Positions 1 to 13,218 are shown, numbered from the stretch's first letter. The stretch is 64,000 nucleotides of DNA from Heliopora coerulea (GCA_030142905.1 JASJOG010000124.1:372001-436000), one strand, 5' to 3'. Notes: generated by a model from the sequence alone, not told the origin. Made by a program: numbers and translations.

Positions 1-1100
1 AAAAACAAATAAAAAATCTGGTGCTTTTGTGTAAAATGTCCGCTGAATATTTTTAATCATTAAGAAGCAGAAACGCGTTTGATTAGAAATGCTTTGATCT
101 TCATTTGTTTAAATAAAGTTAACACCTATCTTTCAGGTTTTAACAGTTGATTAAAATTTGGCCAAACACGACAGCCGGAGAGAGAGACTACATCTTTTTT
201 TCCCAAGCAGAATATCCCAAGCTAGTTATTGCGAGCTAAAGCAAGCCAATCACATAATTCCTAAACTTCCATTGTTTTGCTGTTTGTTAAAACCAAACAT
301 CTCAAAGTTTAAGTAGCTCTAAAGTACGGCGTCAACATGCCTCAATACAGTCCTTATTATGCAAACTGAAATTAATAAAACGTTCGTGTACGAGCATTTC
401 TGTCTTTCAAATAATTAGAAGTCCACTACGGAGTGTACGTATCTTTAAAATAAATATAAGAAAAATAAAAAATATGTCATATAGTGCTATCTAGTTTTGT
501 TGCCATGGTACCAATAATTTGGGAGCTGGGTAATATTTTCACGATTATCACAACTTGGTCCGTGCATATATAATTCAGTGAAGAGTAAAATAGCAAAATA
601 TACGACGACATTGTTCAAATAAATATTTTACAATAAAGCTTGCGGGTTTTAAATTATCGAGTGTGATAAAGAATTTTAAAAACTATGTACCTTCTTTCAG
701 TTACTTTGTACCCTTATTTACTGGACCCTGCTGGTTTGATAGAATAACAACTCGACAAGATCACTATTTACGCGTGCGTTATTAGAAATATTCATCTACC
801 ACCCCACTGAAAATTACCAGAAGGAGGCATGTTAAGTGTTTTTGACTGTGGTGTAGAAGTCTCATATGCTAGTTTAAGGGATTTAGCTTAAATAATCTCC
901 AAAATCGACTGAAGAGACCCAGAAAATTCCAACTGCTAAATGATACCTATATGGGACGGAAAGTTTACGACCGAGCTAGCGAACAAACGAGAACATTACG
1001 CCTTATGATGACACAAAACGAAATACTTCCTCTTTAGAAGCTTTACTAAAAGGACATCTTGGTCTGATGATGACTCTGAAATAGAGCCGAAATATTACCG
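1..1100. other. AT-rich stretch, no gene recognised
   Basis: I see no coding exon, RNA gene or clear repeat boundary in this stretch. It is AT-rich with short poly-A and poly-T runs, typical of intergenic or intronic invertebrate DNA. Confidence 0.4.
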
Positions 1101-1411
1101 TTTTTCAAATTGTCTGTTTCTTGTTCCAACTTGAATATCAAGTCACAAGATGACAATTTTCGGTCAGTGTTTTATTCTTTACTTTTTCCAATTGTCCTCT
1201 GGTTGTGGTTTTTAGTGCTGCATCAAAGGCTAGAAAGTAACTATATCTGTACCATTTTCCATTATTTTGTATTAAGGATGACAAATCTACGAATTAATCA
1301 ACCTCGTAGTCAGAAGTTTCAAAACTTTTCATCACGCTTTATGTATCATCTTCCGTCCCTGTATCTTACAAGTAGATATTATCTTTTATGTGATCAAGTA
1401 TTTCATTTTTC

Positions 1412-1774
1412 TTGAGTACAAGTTTCATTTTCAATCTTGCCACATTTGTTGGAAGCTTGAACAACACGAAGCTGCGTCATGTCGTTGATAGAACTATGAC
1501 TGATTTAAGGATATTGTTAACATTTTTCGATATGTCCGAAATTTTCTTTGGAAACGAGCAACCTCCTTATTCATATGAAACTCCGGACTTGGCATATTAT
1601 AAGTGGGTATTGGAAGGTCATATTACGAATATTAGTTTGATAAATGATGAAACACTGACGACACTCATGTCATTTGAAAGTTATGGAAATTTCCTAGATC
1701 AACTAAAGAAAGCACTGAACTTCGAAACAGTTCGACTGAAAAACTCTTATCGATTCTCAAACATTAATGTTTGA
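1412..1774 (+). CDS. possible hypothetical exon or gene fragment (120 codons)
   Basis: A 120-codon open frame with a balanced, protein-like composition: a charged N-terminal part, an aromatic and acidic middle around residues 46-66, and a Leu- and Lys-rich C-terminal third that could be helical. There is no ATG at its start, so if real it is probably an internal or terminal exon; an acceptor-like AG lies near 1455. I do not recognise the protein and see no catalytic motif. No neighbouring exon was identified. It may equally be a chance frame in AT-rich DNA. Confidence 0.22.
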   Translation: MSTSFIFNLATFVGSLNNTKLRHVVDRTMTDLRILLTFFDMSEIFFGNEQPPYSYETPDLAYYKWVLEGHITNISLINDETLTTLMSFESYGNFLDQLKKALNFETVRLKNSYRFSNINV

Positions 1775-2139
1775 TATAGCCTAATTTAATCCACGATCCT
1801 ACTTCTAATTTGGCAATAATCGTCATAAATTCACATAAGAAAAAAAACACCGATACAACGTTGATACCCGATGTCTGCTGCTTCACTAGTAAGGCACTTA
1901 CCTTAACCAATCTATAGAGCTGCAAAACAAGGAAAAATGTACATTAGTTCAAGGATCGGCAGTCCTCCATGGGGCAATTTAGCCTCACACGTAACCTCCA
2001 CTTCCGATACACCTTTGCCTGATTGCCTCACGCACAACCTGAACTCCCGAAAAAGCTTTGCCTGGTAGACGGTGTGAGAGTGATGGACGAATATCAGGGA
2101 GGAGTGACCCGTGATATCATCACAGGCACTTACACTTAG

Positions 2140-2290
2140 TGGTGAACGATACACTAGAATTGAAATGGAAAATGCACGGTAAATGGAGAGGTCTAAGACA
2201 GTGTCTGATGCCCTGTGAACACCCGTGAGACGCTCTGACCATTGAGCTTGCGAGACTCGCATGTCGAACTAACGTCCAATTGACTGTGTC
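2140..2290 (-). repeat. tRNA-derived SINE head (fragment)
   Basis: Read on the minus strand, the block near 2190-2262 contains an A-box-like run (AGCTCAATGGTCAGAGCG) and the phrase GAGCGTCTCA, also present in the tRNA-like repeats at 42.2-42.6 kb. No intact B box follows, so it is a decayed SINE head and not a tRNA gene. Confidence 0.5.
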
Positions 2291-2375
2291 TTTTAACTGG
2301 AAGATATCGAATACCATTGCCAATCACACTGCAGTTTTTGCATTAGGCTTTATTAAGTCGATACTAATCATTTGT

Positions 2376-2455
2376 ATTGCTAAATCTAATCCTAATCCTT
2401 ACTGTCGACCTAACACTAAGAACAATTCTAACCCTAATCTCTATCTAAGCCTAAA
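2376..2455. repeat. degenerate CCTAA-type repeat
   Basis: Irregular repetition of CCTAA/CTAATC words (CTAATCCTAATCC, CTAACACTAAG, CTAACCCTAATC). It resembles a decayed telomere-like or simple repeat. A similar block occurs at 28366-28425. Confidence 0.45.
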
Positions 2456-2659
2456 AAGCTGATTTCTAGCTAGATGTGAATGTCCAGGAGGTCACTAACT
2501 ACAGACGTCGCTTATCTCTACGACACCGACTCTTCTTATTCAAAACGCTAATGGCCTCACTTCGGGTTCAGAGGCCATATCCAGCCTGCAGGCCAAATAT
2601 TCGGCTGACGACGAAAAAATACGATTTTATTCCCACGTCGAATGCTTACTCTTTCTAAA

Positions 2660-4100
2660 TTGTAATGCAATTGCATTAAACAGGGAATCGTTTACTGTTC
2701 ACGATATGATAAACATTCATGCAGTTCCTAATGTTTTTTTCGGATTTCAGCTTAAGCCGCGGTTTTACAGCAATGCTGCTAGTACATGTCATAAAACTTT
2801 TCTTAAAATTTGACGTCAACGATCTACGTGAGGGGAAGAACTTTGATCAACTATTATATGCCACTTAATAATATGAAGGAGACTGTATATGTTTCTTTCT
2901 TTTTCTTATACAGAAGAAACACTAAAGTTTCGCCACGTGCGCATAATAAAAATTTCGTGCTGCCAACATAAACGTCGCTTGAAAGATGAGAGCCGCTGTA
3001 AGTTTCTATGACTTTACAGGTTTTCCCAGCTCTTCAATTTTTGCCAATGCTAACAACATAGAGAACTCCGAACAAGACGCATTTGCTTATCACAGATTCT
3101 TAAAGATGGAGAGTGAAAATTCTTTCAGGGGCCAAAATAGAATATTTTAAAGCGAAATGAATGATTTTATGTTGCCAACGGATGAATTATAAAATTTTAA
3201 ACTGTTTTCAGTGAAGTCATGTAAGGATTATCGATCTTAATTTTCGAAAGGTTTTCTACAGTTCGAGCAAACTCAGTATGTTAAGCAGCCGGGCCCATAA
3301 AAAACGACACAGTTTCTTCCTATTCTACATTACGACTTTTAAGTCTAAACAAGCATATGAAGTTTGGCAGAGATATTGGCTACACAAAGGACAATGTACC
3401 TCTTTTGTCTCCAAATATTTTACTCGTCCGATTTTCTGCAAAATTTTTGTGCTAATTTTCCAGCAGTCGTGTCTTCCGTGACAAATGGGCTACACGTGCA
3501 ACTTTGTAGTGCAGTGGCACTTTGGTTTTCAAAACATTGCATTGCATGTAGAAAGTAACAAACTTCGTGCAGTCTTGCTGCTCTTTATTAAGCAACAAAA
3601 ATCCGAGTGTCAGATGGCATACATGATGGGAGTCCAACTTACCAGTCTCTTACTAAGGACCTTCTTTCGAAGTGGGCGTAGCCCAACATATTAGGACTTA
3701 TACAATCCTTCCAGACTAAAGACAACTTCGTTGTTTGACGAACTAGAAGCTTAATTTTAGTATTCTGTATTCTAGCGACCTGTCAGTTGTATAATGCGCG
3801 CACTTTAACGAACTAATCAGATGGAAGGGAGGTTTCCTTCGCGTATACGAAACCTGTCTCACTTGGCGGATCTGTTAGTAACCCCATACGATTGCGAACT
3901 CTTGGTGACAACAACAAACGGAGTAACGCAGAAGTTTCCCGCTGCGTTTTCTTAAAAATACTTACTCAGTTAAGAAAGACAAAACGCAAGCCTGGGAGCA
4001 TACATCGTCATGGTACGTTTAAAACGTAGAATTTGAGATATACGTGATAAAAATCATATTGAAAGAATATTACGAGATTTTTTCACATTCACACTCGATC
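2660..4100. other. no gene recognised
   Basis: AT-rich sequence with only short frames of biased composition. No domain, RNA gene or clear repeat edge seen. Confidence 0.35.
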
Positions 4101-4111
4101 AAAATAAATGA

Positions 4112-5304
4112 CTACCATTCATTGAATCTACCCGTCTCTTCATTAGCATTTTCACTTCTATAAATACACAACTTATGACCAAGCTCTTTACAACGACCTT
4201 CCAAGCTCAGTTGGACAAATAAAAAAGGACAAATAAAATAGGACAGTATAAGAAGAACGTAAGAGTCATTATGTCTATACTGCGATATACATCGAGTACA
4301 TTTACAATTAAAAGAAGAATCAGGTAGTTCCAAGTCTTGTAAATAAGTGCGAAATATATTAACCGAAACAGCGCCTATAATATAGGGAGGAAGTTGATTC
4401 CATATAAGGGACGTTATATAAGTAAATGAATTATGCAAGTAGAGATTCCGATATGAGGGTTGTTCAATTTTGTCAGTATTACCCCTACGACTATATAGGA
4501 TTTACGTCGGTTAAAAAACTTTAAAATGTATGAGGGTCCATTTGACTTTAAACATGTATATAAGAGGACTAATGACTGTAGTCGTCCTCTGTGGTTAAGG
4601 GACCGCAAGGGACAGGTGTTTAATACTTGATCATAATCCACACTTTTAGGAATATTCAAAATTGTTCTTAAAGCATACTACTGAGTAGATTCCAGTTTCT
4701 TTGCCAGTGACTTACTAATACCAAGTAGAATGGGACTACAATACTGAAGTTGAGGAAGAACATAGGCTATATAAAGTTTCAGTGCGACTTGCTCTGGGAT
4801 GAATTTTCTTATCCGTTTAAGAGCTCCTATTTTCACATTGACTTTACTGATAGATTCTTCCAGATGTTGTTCGAAGGATAATTGATTGTCAAGTGTGACA
4901 CCAAGTATTTTTAGGGAGTCTTTAATAGTTCTGATCTCATCTTCTATCACCAAGTCATAACTGAACTTTGTGCCCCCAATCACCACAGCTTGAGTCTTTT
5001 TTATATTTAGAATAAGAAAGTTGTCAATTAACCAGTCGGACAAAGTCCTTAAATCTTTGTTCGATATGAATTCCAGTACGGCCGGACTTGAATCTGCTGC
5101 GTAATTAGTAGTGTCTTCAGCATATAATCGTAGGGACGATAACGTGATAATAAAATCTAAATCATTAATAAAAATATTGAAAAGTAATGGCCCCAGAACA
5201 CCTCCCTGAGGAACACCACACCTAATTGTTGTCCAGTTTGAATATACGCCATTAACTTCAAGGGTCAAAGGTTCGATTCTTATCCCATGGCCCGAGGGTT
5301 GCAT
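4112..5304 (-). pseudogene. LINE (CR1/L2-like) reverse transcriptase, C-terminal half, decayed
   Basis: The minus strand encodes the second half of a non-LTR reverse transcriptase. GVPQGGVLGPLLFNIFIND (RT block 4) opens the recognisable part and is followed by the active-site block, which reads LYAEDTT where functional enzymes have YADD, so one catalytic aspartate is replaced by glutamate. Next come the LGVTLDNQLSF block and the thumb-like segment ending PQLQYCSPI. Stop codons near 4678 and 4414 and frame changes break the tail, where the usual LWNQLPPYI motif is visible at about 4370-4400. The 5' half (endonuclease and RT blocks 1-3) is missing beyond 5304, as in typical 5'-truncated LINE copies. 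It cannot be active. Confidence 0.85.
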
Positions 5305-5309
5305 TTTTT

Positions 5310-5940
5310 ACTTCTGGTCTGGGTTGGGCTTTAACATCCACTGTAAAGCACATTAAGTTCAACAGAGAACCATCTTGGTTTTAACCGTAGTACTTGATAA
5401 ATCGAGCTTAATTATCAGCTTCAAACAATCGTTAGTGCTGGTCAGAAGACATGTGCTTTATCTTCGTGAATACATTTCTATTTTCTTGTGATTACATTTC
5501 AGTGGTCGGTTTTACGAACACGGGATCACTTACCCTGCGGATACGGCCTGACGAGTAAACACGGTCTTTACGTGCTTTGAACAAAATTTTATCCTCCAAA
5601 AATGGCACTATAAAGTTTATAATACGCAATTTGGCGGACAAACTTTAAGCACAGTCCTTCAATTCATGGATATTGCTGATTATTTACTGGGATTAATGCA
5701 CTAAATACGGTATCCGGCTTCATTCCACCTGCCTCACATAACAAGAAAAATGACGAACAAACGGCGCAAGTCGTCAATAAACTGCAGGATTATTGTGGTG
5801 AAGTGAATCCTGGAAGTTGTGCGTAAACTCAGAATAAAAGCGAAGTAAATGTCATGTGTCATCCTGAACAGAAGAAATGTGAGATGGAGCTTACTGCGGT
5901 TTACGTTCTCATACAGGTGTTCTAGATAAGATTGTGTGCT
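5310..5940. other. no gene recognised
   Basis: Nothing assignable; lies between the LINE fragment and the inverted repeat. Confidence 0.35.
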
Positions 5941-5944
5941 AATT

Positions 5945-6108
5945 ACAACATAGTAGAAAAACTAAACCGAAATTATCCATCTTGGAGCTTGATATTCTAG
6001 TAAAGACACGAAAAGACACACCATTTGTGAATACCGTGTCTTTTGTTTACTTGAATATCAAACGTTCCAAGATGAACATTTTCGGTTTAGTTTTTCTGCT
6101 ATATTTTC
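5945..6108. repeat. short-loop inverted repeat (hairpin)
   Basis: Arms at about 5945-6017 and 6035-6108 are near-complementary: AGAAAAACTAAACCGAAA against TTTCGGTTTAGTTTTTCT, and AAAAGACAC against GTGTCTTTT. The spacer is under 20 bp. A more diverged relative of the right arm lies at 1112-1180. Likely a small foldback MITE or an inverted duplication. Confidence 0.65.
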
Positions 6109-6339
6109 TTAAGTTGTCTCCTGGGTATAGTTGGTAAATAAATCATCCAAACTTATTCCAAGCGTTAAAAATAAACGAACTATCTGTACGTTTTTTTCTA
6201 AACGGAAAACGGAATACGTTCAGGCTTGCTCGTATATACAAGTTAGAAAGTTTTTAGTGATCAACAGTCCGTTTTACAAGTTTCAAAACTATTTTATATT
6301 TTTCTTCGACCAGTATCAGTCAGCAATGACAATCTAGTT

Positions 6340-9300
6340 ACAAGTTTGGATCTCTGTATCTTTCACATACCTCTAATTCAGTTAAAGTCCTATACAGTGT
6401 ATGCACTTGACGTTATAGCCGCCATGTTGGTGCACCTTAACAAAACAATTTTCATCATCTTCTTCTTCATTATCCGTACACCAAACTGACGACCATGGGC
6501 TTTTGTTATTCGAATCCTGGATGACTGAGTGCATACTCGGTAGTTTTTGAAACAAGATGCACCATCACTAGGTTACGTATTAGCCAGGATTACACTTTAG
6601 ATCTGGACGGCCATTTAAAAGTTTTTTGATACTGTGAATACGTAGTCGCACGCTAGAGGCAGCCAAATCTTCAATATGGACTGATACGGGCTCATTGCGA
6701 ATTTTAACATATAACTGTAAATATCTGAAATTCCTTTTCGATCACGTATATTGTAAAATGTTTACAAACTCAAACGAAAGCTAAAACTCTATGTTCTGGG
6801 TGAGAATTAGATCTCAAAGGTGGGATAATTGATATACTGTGCATTGAAATATAACAAATACAACATAATATTTGCAATATTCACCAACATGAATGATATA
6901 AGTAACTAAACACCCGTTTTATAGCACGAACCATTGTCTAGGTGTCTCTACCTGATTAGAAAGTCAAAATACTATTTTAAGCAAACGTTGCTTGTAAATT
7001 TTCAAAAGTTTTTAGGCGACTGGAAATCTAAACATCCTCAACTTCTCTTTGCGTTAGCCTAGCGTTCTGGTTCCTGAAAACTGGAGTAATATTTAAAATG
7101 AAGTGCTATGTACATAGGCAGTTCTGAACGAAGACGTTCACAGGTAGAACTCTGCCAAAACGCGAGTGAACAAGATACTGCCTAAGTACTTTGTTCTCTC
7201 GATTTTTGGCAGACTGCTAACTTTAAACTTTTTCTACCTATCCTGGATACAATCGATAAATACGCAATAGTTAAGCCCAGCAATATTCTGAGACTTATGG
7301 AAATTTAGCCACTAACAAACATTCTCGTGCATTTCGGTATACATGACACAGCTAGACTCTTCTACTATTCGCTAAATGTTGACAAATATTTGCATGAAGA
7401 CAGGCATATATGAACTAACTTTTCTCAAATCGACTTGATTTGTTGACAAAATCCTTACTAACAACAAATTGACAAATTTCACTCAGAAAAACAAAGTTAA
7501 CGTGACAATAAAGACGTAGGTTTAGAAGAGGCCGAAAGTGCTGAACATTCCCAGGGAGAATCAAAAATGTCAAAAGACAGAAACATTCCTGTATTGATAT
7601 CTGTCGCTATTCTCGATTAAATATTTCTTTTCTGACTTTTCAGCGACCTACGGGGTTGTTATTCTAACATATGACAGTTAATTGATAAAAATGTGTTCGT
7701 TGTCATAATTTCTGTTCAGCATTGTGACGTGGGATTGATGGCATCTACCATGTTATGTCGGCGTTCTTTTTTTTCTCTCATTCAACCTGATCCAACTACA
7801 AACAACAGAGGTATTTAAGCTCCAATTAAAAAGGTTGGTGTCATGCATGGTGACTAGCGACGTGGCTCCTTCGTTCTCCGTTCCGCACTGATCGTCTTTG
7901 TTATTTCAGCCTTTTCCTCTAATAGCTCGCAGAGCTATTGGCGCACCTGATTTTGTAGACGACACTGTCTTATGTAAGGTATTGGTCTTATTCTTTACGT
8001 CAACTGGCACATCACGTAAGAATAGAATATTAGTTTTATTAATTGCCACTTTCATATTGTAGCATTGAACTCTCATTAAGTTCATACAGAAGTATCTTAC
8101 ACTGAAGGTACAGTTGCGATGGCCTGCCGTTCTTATTCTTTACCAGTGTTTGAACGTTCGCATCTCGTTTTTACAGCACGTTCTATTGACTTTTCTCTAA
8201 ATAATTGCGTACAATTGTTTACACGTGTTTGTCTACACTTTTGGCAGAAAATTTTCAGCAAACGACTCACGTTACTTCATAACAAACAGAAAATTGTTTC
8301 CTTTTTCTTTCATGTAAGAGGTGGAAAAAGTTAGAAAACCATTTCATATCTTGAGGAAAACGAGATGAAACCCAGTGTTCATGCGTATTCCCCGTTTCAC
8401 AAAAGCTATTCCCATTTTTATTTTTCGTCGGCTATAGCCTCGTGTTTAAAATACGAAAAACACTATTACTCGTTTATTAAATATTACAAAGCAAGGCATA
8501 ATCAACTATCAGACAGTACAACCAGCATATTCAAAGTTAGTAACAACTCTAGTTACAGCATACGCAGCAATAACCTTAACTATACACTGCCAAAACCCAA
8601 TACAAATTTTACAAAGAAGCAAGATTTAACAATTATTCATCGAAGTGGAAGTGAATAATTGTTTTAGTATATACCTCGCATGATTCTTTTCACATACTTA
8701 CTTCTTCGAATTTTTAAAACAATTTTACGGAACGTCGGTCTGTCGCCCGCTCGTCGTTGGTAAACAAAACATTTTGAAACACATTCTGAGTACATTTATC
8801 GCTAAATTTTAAACGAAATACGTATCCCTGGATAATTTATTGTCAAATGTCGTTACTTCTTACGTATTGTCTGGCACCATGGCTTAGTTTATTCAAATCA
8901 ATTTCCTTCTTCCGTAACTGAAACAAAATTGGACGCCACGTCGTTTTGCTTCGAGGTGAATAGTGATGGATATTCCGAGATAGACGAACCTTTCAGATTG
9001 CGCAAAAAAACACTATTCACCTGCGAGGTATATACTAAATTAAGCTATTCAGCTGCAAGGTTATGGAACCGAACAATCTACTAAAGTCCACTGCAGTGAG
9101 AAAGGGGTTTCTTCATAAAAGATACGAGAATACTCTCGGGCGGTAACGATAGCCTTAAGATACAAGAAAGGCGACTCATTTTTAAGCTAAGAACCACTCA
9201 TCCCTATGGACTCAGCGAACCTTTTTCTTTTCATCTATCATGGCCAGATAAAAACATCAACTTGCCCACTGTTTACCTTATTTTAGCGAATACATATTTC

Positions 9301-10900
9301 CATTTTCTAGGGGTTTTTGGTGGTTTAACCCAATGCCGGTTTGCTGATTGTCGTTAAAAATAGCAAATGATTTTCGTGTCGTCACTTAGCAGTTCGTTTC
9401 TTTGTTTTTGTTCCTCACATTTCGCTGGTTAACCGTTTACCACATGACGCCTTTTCGTTTAAACTCTAGCTTAGTTGCTTTTCCTATTTCAGAACACGTT
9501 TCTTTCGCTGACGAAAGGCCTTTGCTCGAAAACGTTTGAGATCAGTCACGGCAGTTGCCAACCTTTGAATTTCTCAACTTATTTGACACTGTATACGCAG
9601 TATCCTGTTCTTATATCATTGACTAAATTAGATATTGACTAGATTATATACACTAATATTGGCCAGATTATATACATATAAGTATATATGTGAGAAGTTA
9701 TATATTTCGGGAAGACGTTTTTTAATATTTTTAGGTTTTGAGCGCTTATCTGCGCGTAAACCTCACAATGTTTGTCAAGAAATAATATAAATAATTCCCA
9801 TGCTCAGACAATTATGAGATGACGTGCGTTGGGCATGCTTGTTCCTGTCCAAGACGTGCCCGCTCCCGCACACTACGCGCACGTTCTCATTCACAGCATA
9901 CTTCTAGTTGCAAGGATACAATTTAAACATGACAAATATAAATAAATTAACACTAGACTATGTAAATGGTGACGTTATTAATAGTGATATTCGCACCACC
10001 AGCTGTAGAACCCTCTTTCCTATACTATTACTAATTTTCATAAAAATCCAAGTAAGCAAAACAAACATGGCGTTCCAAGGGCATTCTGTGTCTTCCTTTA
10101 GAGCTTTTTGTACATGAATGTCCTTGAAATATCACAAAATGTAGGGACAGTTTTATATTGTTTTTTTTATTTCTGTTTTTTTAATCTCTCTCACCCCTAG
10201 CAGGACACGTGCACCAATAAAAAGAAAATCTTAAAATACACTCAAAATTACTTGAGTTACTGTTTCCCTGATCTCACCAAATGCCCAATTATTGTCGATT
10301 TGCAAATCAAAAGCAAGACGGTCAGACAGAAATGCTAACAACGCTCGTTTTTATTCTCAAGTTGTCAACATGATGTATGTGATGAAATATGGTATCCCAA
10401 TGACCAGGCCAAGCCAAGTCTAGTCAGATTAAGTAAGAGTTAAAACCCCAAAAACAAACGCTTTACGCAAATACATCCCGAGGGCGTAGCTCGAGGGGTG
10501 TATCTGGCGTGAACTTAATAACTAATTCAAATCATCATTACATGTATTTTCTAACAAATCTTAGATTCTTTTGGGAAAACATGTCTTAAATCCGAATGTG
10601 TTTTCGGAGTGTAATATTCGTTCTGAGTTTAATCTAACTGATACACTCGGTAATATATTCGATGAAGATGTCAGTGGTGAATGGAAAACGACGACCTGCG
10701 TATAATTAAAGGAGGTAAAAGACAATACATCCGTAAGTAATTTGAAAGATTGGAGAAGCATTTCATCTGTAAAGAATGAGGAGCCTGGAAAAGGAGTCCA
10801 GGGTTCATGCAAATACTAAAATCAACATTGCTTTGGCAACTCATTATTGGGTGAATGGGCAACCAAACGCAACATGAAAACTAAATCCGTCAGTCTTATT
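6340..10900. other. long stretch without recognisable genes
   Basis: About 4.5 kb of AT-rich DNA. Open frames at 8119-8334, 8365-8658, 9908-10117 and 10561-10812 have low-complexity or unfamiliar composition, no domain motifs and no convincing splice context, so I do not call them. A local run of TATA-rich repeats (ATATACA, TATATAT) lies at 9630-9710. Confidence 0.35.
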
Positions 10901-10904
10901 GGGA

Positions 10905-11115
10905 AATATGGAAAAGTCGATCCGGATATTCTAAACATCGGCTCAGCAAATTTGTTGTAGAAACTCGGAAGAAACAAGCACCAGAAGCCGTGTATCCTCA
11001 AACACTTTGTATACTAAATTTGCTGTGGCCTACAACGGTTCCTCAGAGATAATGGTCGCCAAGCATTGTATATCTTCGAGCAATCCGTATTCTAAGGCTT
11101 TTAAGAGAAAGAACC
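10905..11115 (+). pseudogene. decayed recombinase-like (DUF3504/Crypton-related) fragment
   Basis: Translated on the plus strand, residues around 10945-11010 read LSKFVVETRKK followed by a Tyr-Pro-Gln-Thr-Leu segment. This resembles the conserved core preceding the catalytic region in the Crypton-derived DUF3504 family (ZMYM2/QRICH1-like), where the pattern is roughly 'KFV.E.RKKDG..YPP.TL'. Frameshifts and a stop (near 11052) follow almost at once, and matching words continue in another frame. Only about 60 residues are recognisable and no catalytic residues are visible, so the family call is tentative. Confidence 0.35.
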
Positions 11116-11646
11116 AGAAAAACTTGTCTACCCTCTAAGTCTCTTTGTGAAAAGAAAACGTTGCGAAAATAAAAAGGAAGAATTTTTTAACCGAGTATTG
11201 CATGAATGCGAATTTTTAAATTATGCCCTAAAATACTAGAAAGTAATGAGAATTTTAATAACCTAACATAGTTGTAATTGGTTTTTTGTGTTGTATAGTT
11301 TCGTATACTGATAATCCAGTTGGCCATAGCAAGCCTGGACAAACATTTCGTAGAATATGTAAGAAGACCGGCATTCAAAGTCGGTTTACTAACGACAGTA
11401 GTGAGGTTACGAAATAACGACAACCCAGAGAACTCGATTTCCATATCTGGAATGCTAACTGACCAACGAAATATGAAGCCAAGATGGCTGCCCATGAAGG
11501 GCAATTTAGTACGTCAGTTTTAGTCTCCTACGCGACTTTTCTGTAGACCTTTTTTTATAAATACCCAGCAAACATCTCTTCAAAAGATAGAAATAAGTTC
11601 AATAATTTCAAACATATTTAAACAAAGTCAAACCGAGTTACAGGTT

Positions 11647-11866
11647 TATGGTGGCCTAACGTTATGAAACAATTTAATTCATATACTTTTTAATTTTCTA
11701 TCCTTTTTTTTACGTATACTAATTTATGAGATGGCTTAAAAAATTATTCAGAATGTCATACACAGTATTAAAAAATATAAGGCAGACCAACGTTACCATT
11801 CAAAAAAAAATGAAAAAATACTGAAAGGCCCAGTGTTATCGAATGACGCGGCCAAAAAGACTGGGT
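11647..11866 (+). repeat. left terminal inverted repeat of the IS3EU-like element
   Basis: Pairs with 14871-15089 along essentially its full length with scattered mismatches: both tips carry AACAATTTAATTC, and the inner ends carry GACGCGGCCAAAAAGACTGGG. The preceding six bases (11641-11646) are the CAGGTT target duplication. Confidence 0.9.
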
Positions 11867-11938
11867 TACTTCAACAACCACTAAACAACCATTTCTGCGA
11901 ATTCTTGTAGACTCCTGCTCTGTTCTTCATTTTACAGA

Positions 11939-13218
11939 AGTGTGGTCGAAATTTAAGTCAAAGTACGAGATGAAACGTAAAGGAAAAGAAACCTGGGAAG
12001 ACTTTGAGGCAAGAGTTGGCATGAAGAGGACGGGAAATACTGCCAAATAATCCGGGATGAAGCCACCGAACGACATCCTTGTGCAAAGGATGTCGCCCAC
12101 CGCTTCGGGCCGCCTGAAGAAATATGAACCTTTAGATACACGCGACTTCATCCCGTTCGACGACTATGGCGAGCTGACTGTGAACAATATCAAAGAAGCT
12201 TGCAAAAAGTTTCACAAAGCTCCAGAAGGGTCGTGTGATATCCTTGTATCCGACAGAGGGCCCTCGTGTACGAAATTAGAGCAGCTAAAAGGTAAAAAGG
12301 TTTTCTTTATTCAATTTATTCCTCCTGGCGATGTGGGTACAAGAGATCAAGCGCATAATTTGCCTCCAAGGATGGGTTTATCACTTCCTATCAACCTCTC
12401 AAACTCACCTGATAAATCGAGCGCTGCACCAAAGTCCCTGTCAATCAATCAATTACTTAAAGCTGGGAAACTTGTCAAACCATCTAAACAAAGTCTGGTT
12501 GATATAGAGCTCGAAACATTTGATATAAAAAGAATGAAATGGATTAAAAAGGGTTCGTATCAATTTGATGTTAAAGAAGATAAATTTGCTAGTGGAGCGT
12601 TTAGAGATGCATTTGAAGCAACAGCAACTAATCTGCAAGTAAAGCCTGGTCTATGAGTTATAAAACAGTACCAACAACAAGCTGTAGATGCCACCACAAA
12701 CGACCTCAACATGACACTGGAAGACCATACCAGGAAACAAGTTCAAATACACATGGCTGCAAGGAGTATTACAAAGTTATTTTCTATGAAGGTGCCATCA
12801 GAATTTGGTGAGACCTTCCAGGACAATAAAGCATACTATGCAGTTTATAAAGATCAGCCTGTAACAGTTGAGGAATTTGTAGACGGAGAGTTTCACAAAT
12901 ATGTAAACAATGATGGAAGTTGCATGATCCCCCCCGAGTGAAGAATTTCATTCAATCTACAAGAAGGCGGAATCTCTGGTGCATTACAGCTACATTAAGT
13001 TCCAAAAGAAGTTAATGCTGCTTGATATCCAGAGATCCTCAAACACCTTATATGATCCAGAAATTCCCACATCTGATTTGGTTAACAGTAATGAGGTGTT
13101 GGGTAGAGATGAAATTTACTTTTGTACAGGAAATTTATCAACCATTGGAATCCAGCAGTTTATCTCACAGCATCAGTGTAATGAATATTGTGACATGATT
13201 GACCAGGAACTATTATAA
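11939..13218 (+). pseudogene. alpha-kinase (MHCK/EF2K-type) domain gene, transposon cargo, broken
   Basis: Atypical protein kinase of the alpha-kinase family, which phosphorylates Ser/Thr using a fold unrelated in sequence to classical kinases. Family landmarks appear in order. The glycine loop GAFRDAFEA is near 12595, followed by the VIKQY segment with the ATP-binding lysine just after 12656. The central motif VEEFVDGEFHKYVNN is near 12868-12912, LLDIQ is near 13018, and the C-terminal zinc-binding H..C...C pattern QHQCNEYC ends near 13190. An unrecognised N-terminal domain (12057-12560) precedes the kinase. A good splice acceptor (pyrimidine tract then ACAG at 11938) starts the reading frame, so at least one 5' exon is missing or lies further upstream. 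Lesions are an in-frame TAA (12048), a TGA replacing a residue just before the lysine motif (12654), and a frameshift in a run of seven C (12929-12935). Convergent with the transposase and inside the same element. Confidence 0.88.

Noticed and set aside
8119..8658. Two adjacent plus-strand frames (71 and 97 codons) as a gene
   Set aside because: Rich in Ser, Tyr, Phe and Lys, with no motif, no convincing splice sites and no similarity between expected exons; consistent with chance in AT-rich DNA.
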